A stretch of DNA of 62,217 nt from an uncultured Bacteroidales bacterium (GTDB lineage Bacteria > Bacteroidota > Bacteroidia > Bacteroidales > Paludibacteraceae), in the NCBI GenBank assembly GCA_937885465.1, contig CAKZZM010000043.1:1-62217 (forward strand), read 5' to 3'. A model generated the notes under the pieces. It was not told the origin of the DNA. It saw only the letters and a program-made list of their open reading frames with translations, and did no database searches. Each line of letters opens with the position of its first letter. Positions within the stretch are counted from its first letter, which is position 1. Below, piece after piece: positions 16,957-24,849 of the stretch. The translations under genes were made by a program, and so were the position numbers.

Positions 16957-18974
16957 AATCTCTAAAACTAATTGAGCAAGATCCGTATCTTAAGCCTTAT
17001 GAAGATGCTATTCGCGGCAGATACGACTATGCAGAGTATAAAGAACACGAACTGACAGCGGGCACGCCATTGAAAGATTTTGCTGACGGGTACCTCTATT
17101 TTGGTCTGCACAAGACAAAAGACAGTTGGGTCCTGCGCGAATGGGCACCTAACGCTACCGCCATATATATACTCGGTGATTTTAACCACTGGCAGAAATC
17201 AGAGAACTATCGTTTGCAATCACTCGGCAACGGCAATTGGGAAGGCGTTTTCCCGCTTGAGTCTATGCACCACGGCGACCTGTTCAAACTGCTTGTCGAG
17301 TGGTACGGCGGTGCCGGAGAACGTATCCCTTCATACGCTACTCGAGTAGTGCAAGACGACCGCACAAAGATTTTCTCCGCACAAGTATGGGCTCCCGAGA
17401 GACCTTATAAATGGTTAAATAAAAACTTCAAGCCTTCGAAAGAGCCGCTTTTTATCTATGAGAGCCACATAGGAATGGCTACCAAAGAAGAAAGAGTAGG
17501 CACATATGAGGAGTTCCGCACTAATGTCCTGCCACGCATTGCCAAACTGGGCTACAACTGCGTGCAACTGATGGCTATACAAGAACACCCGTATTACGGC
17601 TCCTTCGGCTATCATGTAAGCAACTTCTTCGCTGCCTCTTCGCGCTTCGGCACACCCGAAGAACTGAAAGCACTGATTGACGAGGCTCACGGGAGAGGCA
17701 TAGCAGTCATCATCGACCTTGTACACTCGCATGCCGTAAAGAACGAGCAAGAGGGGCTTGGCAATTTCGATGGTACTCCGTATCAATATTTCCACGCAGG
17801 CATGCGCAGAGAGCACCCCGCTTGGGATTCGCTCTGCTTTGACTACCAAAAGCCATCCGTACTACATTTCCTCCTCTCCAACTGCAAGTTCTGGCTCGAT
17901 GAGTATCAGTTTGACGGTTTCCGTTTCGATGGAGTTACTTCGATGATATACAGCTCACACGGACTCGGAGAAGACTTCTCATCTTATGCTGACTACTATA
18001 ATGGCAATCAAGACGGCGATGCTATCTGCTACCTAACGCTTGCCAATAAACTGATTCATCAAGTAAAGAAGAACGCCATCACTATTGCAGAGGAGATGTC
18101 AGGCATGCCCGGACTCGCCTGCCCTATCAAAGATGGAGGAATGGGCTTCGACTACCGACTTGCCATGGGTATTCCCGACTTCTGGATAAAAATGATAAAA
18201 GAGGTTAAAGACGAAGATTGGAAAGCGGGACATATACTATACGAAATGACTAACCGCCGCTCCGATGAAAAGACCATTTCATACGCCGAGAGCCACGACC
18301 AAGCACTTGTTGGAGATAAGACAATCATCTTCCGACTTTGCGACGCAGATATGTATTGGCATTTCCAACACGGCAACTCAACCTTTATGGTTGACCGCGG
18401 AATAGCACTCCATAAGATGATTCGACTCATCACCGCATCCACTATCAACGGAGGATACCTCAACTTCATGGGGAACGAGTTCGGACATCCCGAATGGATT
18501 GACTTCCCCAGAGATGGCAATGGCTGGAGCTATAAATACGCACGAAGACAATGGGACTTAGTGGATAATCCTGACCTCTATTTTTCCGACCTCAACCGCT
18601 TTGACCAAGCAATGATTCATCTCCTTAATAAGCATCTCAGTATAGTGGAAGACGAAAACGGCAAACACCTGCCTTGGGTGATGAAATGGTGGGATAACGA
18701 AGGGGACCAAATAGTGGCATATTCACGAGGCAAACTGCTCTTTGTCTTCAACTGGAACGGACAAAAATCATTCACCGACTACGGCATATTGGTGCCGGAA
18801 GGCAGCTATCATGTAGTCCTCAATACCGACTCGCCGGAGTTTGCCGGATTCGGACTGGCAGACGACTCCGTTCGGCATTTTACACAGTCCGACCCGCTCT
18901 ATGCTAAGGACAATAAAGGATGGCTTAAACTATACATACCAGCCCGCTCCGCTATCGTCCTCGAAAAAGAGTAA
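16953..18974 (+). CDS. glgB: 1,4-alpha-glucan branching enzyme, GH13_8 type
   Basis: The 673-residue enzyme makes alpha-1,6 branches in glycogen. It has an N-terminal CBM48 domain (about 40-150, REWAPNATAIYILGDFNHW) and a GH13 barrel with nucleophile Asp326 in FDGFRFDGV, acid/base Glu380 in IAEEMSGMP, and the transition-state Asp449 in ESHDQ. The AEEMSGMP and ESHDQALVGDK wording is that of the eukaryote-like GH13_8 group used by Bacteroidetes. It is coupled to the upstream cupin gene. No glgA, glgC or glgP is near. Downstream lies the palindromic repeat block. Confidence 0.95.
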   Translation: MKSLKLIEQDPYLKPYEDAIRGRYDYAEYKEHELTAGTPLKDFADGYLYFGLHKTKDSWVLREWAPNATAIYILGDFNHWQKSENYRLQSLGNGNWEGVFPLESMHHGDLFKLLVEWYGGAGERIPSYATRVVQDDRTKIFSAQVWAPERPYKWLNKNFKPSKEPLFIYESHIGMATKEERVGTYEEFRTNVLPRIAKLGYNCVQLMAIQEHPYYGSFGYHVSNFFAASSRFGTPEELKALIDEAHGRGIAVIIDLVHSHAVKNEQEGLGNFDGTPYQYFHAGMRREHPAWDSLCFDYQKPSVLHFLLSNCKFWLDEYQFDGFRFDGVTSMIYSSHGLGEDFSSYADYYNGNQDGDAICYLTLANKLIHQVKKNAITIAEEMSGMPGLACPIKDGGMGFDYRLAMGIPDFWIKMIKEVKDEDWKAGHILYEMTNRRSDEKTISYAESHDQALVGDKTIIFRLCDADMYWHFQHGNSTFMVDRGIALHKMIRLITASTINGGYLNFMGNEFGHPEWIDFPRDGNGWSYKYARRQWDLVDNPDLYFSDLNRFDQAMIHLLNKHLSIVEDENGKHLPWVMKWWDNEGDQIVAYSRGKLLFVFNWNGQKSFTDYGILVPEGSYHVVLNTDSPEFAGFGLADDSVRHFTQSDPLYAKDNKGWLKLYIPARSAIVLEKE

Positions 18975-18990
18975 AACTAAGTACAAATTA

Positions 18991-19190
18991 GTAGCGAACG
19001 TCTCCGAACGTTCAAGATTAGCGTTGCCCATTCCGCTGAATATTATTCGGCAATCCCGCCCAACCAAAGCGTTGTCCATTATGCCGAATATTATTCGGCT
19101 ATCAACCCCGCCCAACCAAAGCGTTGTCAATTATGCCGAATATAGTGGAGAACGTCTCCGAACGTTCATACTTATATTATTCGGCTGCTT
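18991..19190. repeat. Palindromic triple repeat, third unit interrupted by family-1 element
   Basis: Three units of about 50 bases begin with GCGTTG at 19,021, 19,069 and 19,121, each built around the palindrome GCCGAATATTATTCGGC and linked by CCCGCCCAACCAAA. In the third unit the palindrome is split after GCCGAATAT by a family-1 element at about 19,144-19,177 and resumes as TATTCGGCT at 19,178. A separate family-1 copy precedes the block at 18,996-19,013. The region lies after glgB and may also act as a terminator. Confidence 0.85.
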
Positions 19191-19227
19191 ATAACCTAAT
19201 TTATTAACCACGTAACCCTTTCTAACT

Positions 19228-19539
19228 ATGAGAGTAATTCCTATTAAATTGGTCGAAGGTTTCCGAGGCAAAGTGTGCAAGCATTCCGACACTTACACCC
19301 GCCAAGACCGAAAAATAGGAAAAACCTTTACAAGCACTATCTGCAATCCCTACACGGGCGACCTTTCACCTGCTCAAACCCAAGTAAAGAACAAGTTCAA
19401 GGCTACCATTACCGCCGTCAATGCGGTGTATGAGGACACCAGCGCGTTGGATGCGTACCGCGAGGCTTTCTTAGCACAAAGCAAATATTCACGTCTTAGG
19501 ACGTATATCTCTGCAAAAGAGTACGCGAAAATCGCGTAA
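19228..19539 (+). CDS. Hypothetical 103-residue protein
   Basis: I do not recognise a characterised family. The product begins MRVIPIKLVEGFRGKVC, has two cysteines (17 and 39) in a basic N-terminal half (HSDTYTRQDRKIGKTFTSTIC), then a helical-looking half with NKFKATITAVNAVY and DAYREAFLAQ. There is no signal peptide or membrane segment. Similar small proteins beginning with VIP..LVEGF.GKVC.HSDTY are, to my memory, common hypotheticals in Bacteroidales. It stands alone, with palindromic repeats on both sides and no clear promoter, which suggests an accessory gene. Codon use looks like its neighbours. Confidence 0.72.
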   Translation: MRVIPIKLVEGFRGKVCKHSDTYTRQDRKIGKTFTSTICNPYTGDLSPAQTQVKNKFKATITAVNAVYEDTSALDAYREAFLAQSKYSRLRTYISAKEYAKIA

Positions 19540-19545
19540 ACCCAA

Positions 19546-19570
19546 ATGGGACGTGGACGGCTCGTCCGCG
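19546..19570 (-). repeat. Family-2 repeat, single inverted copy
   Basis: TGGGACGTGG followed by ACGGCTCGTCCGCG is the reverse complement of the family-2 core seen at 20-42 and in the array at 19,674-19,862. A second TGGGACGTGG follows at about 19,574-19,583. Confidence 0.8.
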
Positions 19571-19607
19571 AAATGGGACGTGGCCCGCCTTCCATCGCTA
19601 ACAAAAG

Positions 19608-19647
19608 GAGAGTACCAACCCATCGGGTTCGGTACTCTCTATGTTTT
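19608..19647 (+). terminator. Hairpin resembling an intrinsic terminator
   Basis: GAGAGTACC (19608-19616) pairs with GGTACTCTC (19631-19639), and inside it AACCC pairs with GGGTT across ATC. The tail TATGTTTT is only partly T-rich. It is the likely end of the 103-residue gene transcript. Confidence 0.65.
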
Positions 19648-19673
19648 CGGTACTTTTGTTCGTTTCAATACGC

Positions 19674-19862
19674 AACGTCGCGGACGAGCCGTCCACGCCC
19701 CAGGCGTTCTCCACTGCCAATCAACGTCTCGGACGAGCCGTCCACGCCCCAGGCGTTCTCCACTGCAAATCAACGTCGCGGACGAGCCGTCCACGCCCCC
19801 AGCGTTCTCCACTGCCAATCAACATCGCGGACGAGCCGTCCACGCCCCAGGCGTTCTCCACT
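19674..19862. repeat. Family-2 tandem array, four units, 49-bp period
   Basis: Units start at 19,674, 19,723, 19,772 and 19,821. Each has the hairpin core CGCGGACGAGCCGTCC, then ACGCCCCAGGCGTTCTCCACT and a GCCAATC linker; the fourth lacks the linker. Units differ at only a few positions. The last T of the array is the first base of the stop codon of the leftward gene that ends at 19,862. Reading frames through the array are Pro/Arg/Ser-rich artefacts. Confidence 0.92.
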
Positions 19863-20887
19863 TATGGAAGTGTTGCTTTTACGGGACTTTTGCCGGCGGC
19901 GCGGATGATATAGATGCTGTGTGGAAGCGATTGACCTGCTTCATCCAAAGTAGGGAATGTCCCTATATAGGTGCCGATGGCGGAATAGACGCTGATGCCG
20001 CTTGAATTGCCGCCGTTCAAAGAGTAGTTACCCTCGTCTCCATCCTTTTTCTCTATTTCTTCTAAGGCAGAGGCTATCTCGTTGATAGTGCCGCCGCTTT
20101 TGGTGATGGTGCCTTCTGCCTTGATGGAAGAGCCTGTTGAACCGGTGGTATTGATATTGATAGTCCCGCCTGTTATGGTGAAGTTGCCCGTGTTTTCGGC
20201 AGAAGTGTCGTTGGTCTTAAGTCCGACCTGAATACCGTCATCGCCGTAGTTGCTGATGTTGAGCGTGCCGCTTTCCATAGAGAAGTATTGGTTGCAGTTC
20301 AGTCCGTCTTTCACGGCAGAAAGGATATTGATGGTGCAGTTTTTGATGGTAACATACTCTTTGCTCCAAATGGCATGTGCGTATTTGCCCGTTACGTTAA
20401 GTGTGCCGTAGCCTTTGAACTCGGTATGTCCTTTGCATTGCAAAGCACCTTTCCATGCGTCTAAGAGGCTGCTTTCTCCGTCAGTAAGATTATTGATGGT
20501 CTCTCTCTTGACGGATATTTTTATCCGCTTGCCGTTTTGTATATTGATGGCGGGTCCGTTGGGGTTGGTGAGGGTCAGGTCTTGCAGCGAGAGGGTCGCC
20601 TTGAAGTTGCCGACAAGTGTGAGTGAGCCGTTTGTGGAAGAGCCTGTGAGGATATAGGTTATCTCGCCGCAGGTGGTAGTGCTGACATCGTCGCTTTGCG
20701 TCAGTGTTACATGTGCGCCGTCGGTGGTGACTGTCACATATTGCGACACATTACTCGCTTTCTCTACACTTGCGCTACTGCCGTTGAAGGTGATAACAAC
20801 GGTGCTGTCCTCTACGGCTGCCATGGCAGAGAAAGAGAAAAGACAGAATGCAGATATTATTAGTGCAAGAAGATATTTTTTTTCCAT
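19862..20887 (-). CDS. Secreted beta-helix protein (Cthe_2159-like) with T9SS-type tail
   Basis: The 341-residue protein (start at MEKKYLLALII, after a signal peptide ending SAMA) has the repeated INI.NGK, GYGTLNVTG, YGDDGIQV and TITGGTININTTG strings of the Cthe_2159/DUF4353 family, calcium-dependent beta-helix proteins; the founding member binds cellulose and pectic sugars. The last 45 residues (VYSAIGTYIGTFPTLDEAGQ, then SIYIIRAAGKSPVKATLP) resemble a type A T9SS sorting domain, so export to the cell surface is likely. It is the last gene of a three-gene leftward operon, 211 bases after the previous one. An ATG 30 bases upstream is possible but would precede the signal peptide with polar residues. 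Confidence 0.82.
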   Translation of the reverse strand: MEKKYLLALIISAFCLFSFSAMAAVEDSTVVITFNGSSASVEKASNVSQYVTVTTDGAHVTLTQSDDVSTTTCGEITYILTGSSTNGSLTLVGNFKATLSLQDLTLTNPNGPAINIQNGKRIKISVKRETINNLTDGESSLLDAWKGALQCKGHTEFKGYGTLNVTGKYAHAIWSKEYVTIKNCTINILSAVKDGLNCNQYFSMESGTLNISNYGDDGIQVGLKTNDTSAENTGNFTITGGTININTTGSTGSSIKAEGTITKSGGTINEIASALEEIEKKDGDEGNYSLNGGNSSGISVYSAIGTYIGTFPTLDEAGQSLPHSIYIIRAAGKSPVKATLP

Positions 20888-21002
20888 TTTATTTGTTTTA
20901 TAGATGTTTACCTCCATCAGAGAATCAACAATATATTATTTTTCTTTGTCGGCGAATTAGACGAATTGGACGAAAAAACTTAGTTTTTTTGTTTTTTGGT
21001 CT

Positions 21003-21080
21003 ACAATTACCCACAATTACCCACAATTACCCACAATTATCCAAAAATTAAAATTTTTGGCGAAATTAGTGGGAAACTTT
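21003..21080 (-). repeat. Family-4 repeat (palindrome plus TAATTGTGGG decamers)
   Basis: On plus, four copies of CCCACAATTA-type decamers (the last has ATCC) lead into the palindrome CCAAAAATT-AA-AATTTTTGG (21041-21060), then CGAAATTAGTGGGAAACTTT. A second copy of the whole arrangement lies at 26,174-26,235. Both sit between co-oriented leftward genes, so the RNA would contain an AU-rich 9-bp hairpin followed by the decamers. Confidence 0.85.
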
Positions 21081-21098
21081 GATTTATTTTACAGATGT

Positions 21099-23024
21099 TT
21101 ACCACCATCTGCCGCCTCCGCCGCCTCCGCCGCTGTTACCACCGCTGTATGATGATAGTGATACGGTAGAGCCTCCGCTAACTGTGGCATCAGGATAAGC
21201 CATGTTGTTAAAGATACTTGTGCCGCCCGATACTGTTACGCCGGATTTGAGTGTTGTAGTGCCGGAGGTAGAGACGACGAGCTTAGTGCCTCCTGATGCG
21301 GGAGTTTTGAATGCGAGGGCGAGGTTGCCGCTGTTATATAAGGCGTACCATGTAGATTTGCTCCATGAAGAGGCAGAATAGCACGATTGTGTGAGCGATG
21401 CGCCGGACTCTAACCCGCCTATTGCCACTATCGTTCCGCCGCTGACATACAGCTTATATCCGCCTTCGGTGTTAGCATCGATGCCTAACTCGGGCGAAGA
21501 CTTGCCGATAGCATAGACGGTGCCGCCTTGTATGTAGCAGTTGCCGTTGGCATCGAGTCCGTCGTTGCCGGTTGAGTATCCGCATACATAACCGTCAGAG
21601 ATGGTGAAGTGCGAGGCAGAGTTGATGGCATCGTCGTAACTATTGGAGAATACTTGTCCGCCGCTGATGTTTATAGTTGATTTGCTCTCTATCCCTTCCG
21701 AGCCTTCTGCTGCCCCTGTGGCGAATACTGTTGTTAAGCCGCCCGTGATAGTTATTGCGCCGTCAGCCTTTATACCCTTAGGTGAGGAGCGGTAGTTGCT
21801 GCTTGTCTGCGAGCCGCCGTATCCGCCGCCACCGCCGCCACCGGGTCTGCCGCCTCCTCCGCTGCTACCGCTACTATAAGTGTATCGAGTGCCGGTTGTG
21901 GTTATATATATCACTCCGCCATTGATATTGACGGCATCGTCGCCACTGATACCCTTGCCTCCTTGCCCTGTGCTTTTGAGAGTCATCTCCCCGCCACTGA
22001 TAGTGAGTGCGCCGCCTGCCTTGAGGCAGGCGCAGGCAGATGTCTGCTGTTCGGTGGCATCCCAAGTGCCTCCCCCTGAGGTGGTGATATTGAGGGTGCC
22101 ATCGGTGATAGTCATGGCACTGTCGCTCTTAAGCCCCTTGCCGGCCGTGGCTGTGATAGTGATATCAAGTTCCCCGCCGTAGATGAAGCATTGGCCGTTA
22201 TACTCGTCTGTCAGGTCATCGGTCGCCTCCACTTGTACACCGTCGTCACCGCAACTGAGCACTTGTATCTTGCCGTTGTTCAGATGCAGATACTGCCCTA
22301 TATGCAAACCGTCGCCGACTGCTGATGCGACGATGATGCTGCCGGTAAATTTCTTTTTCAGTTGCAGATATTCGTTGCTCTTGAAGGCGTGTGCAGTGTT
22401 ACCTGTCAGGGTGAGCGTGCCTGAGCCGGTTACTTCCGGATGCCCTTTTACCATAAAGCATGCTTTATGTGTGCCGCCGCTACCATCGGCGATGGTATTG
22501 GTGCCGTTGAGAGTGAGGGCAATGCGCTTGCCGTTGCGGATATTGATGGCGGCACTGTCAGGACAGGTGAGCGTAAGGCTGTTGAGAGTGACGCCGCACT
22601 TGTACGAACCGGCGAGATAGAGAGAACCATTAGCAGATGTGCCCGACAGGTCGTAGGTTATCTCTGTTACCACCTCATCTGATTGTGCTATATAAACATG
22701 CGCCCCGCTGACAGATGCTGTTATGTACTTTGCTATGTTACCTGCAACGCTGACCATGGCACTGTTGCCGTTATACACCACTGCTACGGTACTACTCGTA
22801 ACGGTTGCGGTGTCAATATAGGCAGTGCTGATATCAGCGATATCGAAGACCTTGTCCATAATGGTCAGCGTGGTGCCGTCAGAGTAGGGCATGTCGCCCG
22901 CCTCTACTGCGGGGAACTGCCATAGTACGCTGCCGGTCTTAACGTTGAGAGTCTGGGCAAATACAGAGGAATGGAGTAGCAAACTCAAGGTGCAGGTTAG
23001 CAGATATTTGAGTGTCTTTTTCAT
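21099..23024 (-). CDS. Secreted beta-helix protein (Cthe_2159-like) with Gly-rich tail
   Basis: The 641-residue protein has a signal peptide ending VFAQ, a short unique N-terminal segment, then a long Cthe_2159-type beta-helix (about 75-560) with many copies of the T(I)SGG.(I/V) turn, NGKRIALTLNGTN, GDDGVQV and SAINSAS-like rungs. A Gly-rich loop (about 375-400) interrupts it. The last 35 residues are a Gly/Ser-rich run that ends GGGRWW. The C-terminal third closely matches the lipoprotein at 43,794-45,548 (for example SASSWSKSTWYALYN). A carbohydrate-binding surface role is inferred from the family. It overlaps the upstream 141-residue gene by four bases. Confidence 0.83.
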   Translation of the reverse strand: MKKTLKYLLTCTLSLLLHSSVFAQTLNVKTGSVLWQFPAVEAGDMPYSDGTTLTIMDKVFDIADISTAYIDTATVTSSTVAVVYNGNSAMVSVAGNIAKYITASVSGAHVYIAQSDEVVTEITYDLSGTSANGSLYLAGSYKCGVTLNSLTLTCPDSAAINIRNGKRIALTLNGTNTIADGSGGTHKACFMVKGHPEVTGSGTLTLTGNTAHAFKSNEYLQLKKKFTGSIIVASAVGDGLHIGQYLHLNNGKIQVLSCGDDGVQVEATDDLTDEYNGQCFIYGGELDITITATAGKGLKSDSAMTITDGTLNITTSGGGTWDATEQQTSACACLKAGGALTISGGEMTLKSTGQGGKGISGDDAVNINGGVIYITTTGTRYTYSSGSSGGGGRPGGGGGGGYGGSQTSSNYRSSPKGIKADGAITITGGLTTVFATGAAEGSEGIESKSTINISGGQVFSNSYDDAINSASHFTISDGYVCGYSTGNDGLDANGNCYIQGGTVYAIGKSSPELGIDANTEGGYKLYVSGGTIVAIGGLESGASLTQSCYSASSWSKSTWYALYNSGNLALAFKTPASGGTKLVVSTSGTTTLKSGVTVSGGTSIFNNMAYPDATVSGGSTVSLSSYSGGNSGGGGGGGRWW

Positions 23025-23446
23025 TTCACTTCAATTTTTTGGGTTATTATGCCTTGTTGCAGTATATAAATGCCTGCTGCCGATTGCTGCACGGCTTCTC
23101 TTGCAGTGGGGTAGGTGCCGATGAGTGCACCGTTGGCACTGTAAAGGGTTGCGGGTGCATCGTAGTCAATAGCGGCAACACCTTGTGAGCCGGTCTCTTC
23201 AAGCGAGGTATTGATAGTGCCGGAGAAGAACATTTTTGTGAGTGAGGCAAGCGGAAGAGTGAGTGTCGTTTCGTTGTTAGTGGCAGTCATATTGTCGCTG
23301 CTGAACGAGATTGACAAACCGTCAATCGACATGGTGTAAGAGTCCGCCGTGGTCAGAAATGTAAGCGACCGGTAATAATCTGCATAAGCGGTAAACTGCA
23401 TGATAGACAGCGAAATTGCTGCCGTTAACATGAAAATTTTCTTCAT
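23021..23446 (-). CDS. Small secreted protein with T9SS-type tail
   Basis: The 141-residue protein has a signal peptide (MKKIFMLTAAISLSIMQFTAYA) and a short beta-rich body (SLTFLTTADSYTMSIDGLSI, a pattern often seen in Bacteroidales proteins before a sorting domain). The rest is a T9SS-like tail: TLYSANGALIGTYPT, then AAGIYILQQGIITQKIEVK. The tail matches that of the third gene of the operon (IGT(Y/F)PT...IYI). Its stop overlaps the next start by four bases. I know no function; it may be a minimal T9SS cargo or a carrier of the sorting tail. It is first in the operon, just after a good promoter. Confidence 0.75.
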   Translation of the reverse strand: MKKIFMLTAAISLSIMQFTAYADYYRSLTFLTTADSYTMSIDGLSISFSSDNMTATNNETTLTLPLASLTKMFFSGTINTSLEETGSQGVAAIDYDAPATLYSANGALIGTYPTAREAVQQSAAGIYILQQGIITQKIEVK

Positions 23447-23465
23447 GATAAGAGTTGTTTTTGCG

Positions 23466-23496
23466 CAAAATTACATAAAAATATGCAATTATGCAA
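23466..23496 (-). promoter_or_regulatory. Promoter of the secreted-protein operon
   Basis: On minus TAATTTTG (23466-23473) with TTG (23494-23496) 20 bases upstream; the leader to the ATG at 23,446 is short. Confidence 0.75.
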
Positions 23497-23524
23497 GTAT
23501 GCTGAATATTTTTTGTTGGCGGGT

Positions 23525-23558
23525 AGTTAAAAATAAAAGCGGTATGAATACCGCTTTT
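23525..23558 (-). terminator. Terminator of the initiator tRNA
   Basis: AAAAGCGGTAT (23535-23545) pairs with ATACCGCTTTT (23548-23558). On minus it is followed by ATTTTTAAC. It directly follows the tRNA in its reading direction. Confidence 0.85.
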
Positions 23559-23564
23559 CCCGTG

Positions 23565-23636
<72 letters not shown>

Positions 23637-23754
23637 CTGCAGCCTTTGTAGTTAAGGTGACCTCATCGCTCGGCTGATATGCCGAGAGTTAAATTTTAAC
23701 TATGAGACAGTAAAACACTGCTCCGATTAGCGTCCCTTAACTCAAAAGCAAACG

Positions 23755-23784
23755 CAAATTTACTACTTTTTTTTGATATAGCAA
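23755..23784 (-). promoter_or_regulatory. Promoter of tRNA-fMet
   Basis: On minus TAAATTTG (23755-23762) with TTG (23782-23784) 19 bases upstream. The roughly 110-base leader contains a hairpin CTCGGC-TGATAT-GCCGAG. Confidence 0.65.
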
Positions 23785-23811
23785 ATTTTTTATGAAAAAA
23801 ATGTAAAAAAA

Positions 23812-24819
23812 TCAAATATAATTGACTTCGGGGTGTAATGTTACGTTGAATTTTGCTTTTACCTCTTCGCTTACGAGTTCTGCTAACTTGACGATATCTT
23901 GCGGTTTGGCATTGCCTCTATTGACTATTACTAACGGCTGTTTCTCATATACTTGTGCGTCACCGATAGTCTTACCTTTCAGTCCTGCCGTGGTTATCAG
24001 CCATGCAGCAGGCACCTTCTTGCCGTTGCCGTCGGGTGCGTCGTAGAAAGGTATCTGCGGATATTCGCGTTGCAACTGCTTGAAGTGGTCGTTAGAGAGA
24101 ATAGGGTTCTTGAAGAAACTGCCGGCACTGCCTAACTCGCTTACCTCGGGCAGTTTCTGCTTGCGGATACCGATAATGGCACGGCGGACATCGGCGATGG
24201 TCGGGTGACTGATTTCTTGCAGCGACTGCCGCACATTGCCGTAGTCTAATTGCAAGGTGGGACACTTACTAAGGTTGAAAGTGACGGCGGTAACGATATA
24301 TTGCCCCTTCAGCTCACCTTTGAAGATGCTGTCGCGGTAGGCGTATTGACATTCAGCGTTGCTCAGCAGGCGACTCTCGAGGGTTTTTGTGTGTACTGCT
24401 TCTACCTCGTGGATAATATCTTTTGCCTCTACGCCGTAAGCTCCTATATTCTGCACGGCACTTGCGCCCACCTCGCCCGGGATGTATGACAGGTTCTCTG
24501 CTCCGCCCATGCCGTTAGATATGGCATATTCGATAAAATCATCGAACACCACGCCCGAACCGACTTTGATGCGGGTGGTGTTATCGTCTTCGGAAATTAT
24601 TTGATAGTATTGTATATCTGAGTGCAGTACTAAGCCGCTGAAATTGTCAGTGAACAGCAGGTTGCTGCCTGCTCCTATATGCAGCATTTTTTCATCACGA
24701 TATTTGGTAAGAATATCGCGCAGTTCATCTATGCTGTTGTATTCGGCAAATATTTTCGCATTGATGTTAAAGTGGAAGGTGTTGTGCTTAAGCAGCGGGT
24801 AGTTTTCAATGATTTTCAT
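23812..24819 (-). CDS. murB: UDP-N-acetylenolpyruvoylglucosamine reductase
   Basis: The 335-residue flavoenzyme makes UDP-MurNAc from the MurA product with NADPH. FAD-binding motifs are GAGSNLL (49-55) and YIPGEVGASAVQNIGAYG (112-129). The catalytic set is Arg162 in YRDS, Ser234 in GSAGSFFKNP and Glu331 in HPEVNYI. It keeps the YRDSIFKG region and is therefore a type I (E. coli-like) enzyme. It is the last gene of the long leftward run, 30 bases after murA. No good terminator hairpin is visible behind it. Confidence 0.96.
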   Translation of the reverse strand: MKIIENYPLLKHNTFHFNINAKIFAEYNSIDELRDILTKYRDEKMLHIGAGSNLLFTDNFSGLVLHSDIQYYQIISEDDNTTRIKVGSGVVFDDFIEYAISNGMGGAENLSYIPGEVGASAVQNIGAYGVEAKDIIHEVEAVHTKTLESRLLSNAECQYAYRDSIFKGELKGQYIVTAVTFNLSKCPTLQLDYGNVRQSLQEISHPTIADVRRAIIGIRKQKLPEVSELGSAGSFFKNPILSNDHFKQLQREYPQIPFYDAPDGNGKKVPAAWLITTAGLKGKTIGDAQVYEKQPLVIVNRGNAKPQDIVKLAELVSEEVKAKFNVTLHPEVNYI

Positions 24820-24849
24820 GTGCGGTGAGGTTACGCTATGTTAAGACTC

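Noticed and set aside
19674..19862. CRISPR-like array
   Set aside because: Units are head to tail with only a 7-base near-constant linker; there are no variable spacers and no cas genes.
19546..20005. Overlapping open frames of 90-150 codons rich in Arg, Pro and Ser
   Set aside because: They are translations of the family-2 array and run into the opposite-strand gene; the same peptide repeats in all three frames.
20888..20917. Upstream ATG for the 341-residue beta-helix protein
   Set aside because: It would place ten polar residues (MEVNIYKTNK) before a normal signal peptide; the inner ATG is better.
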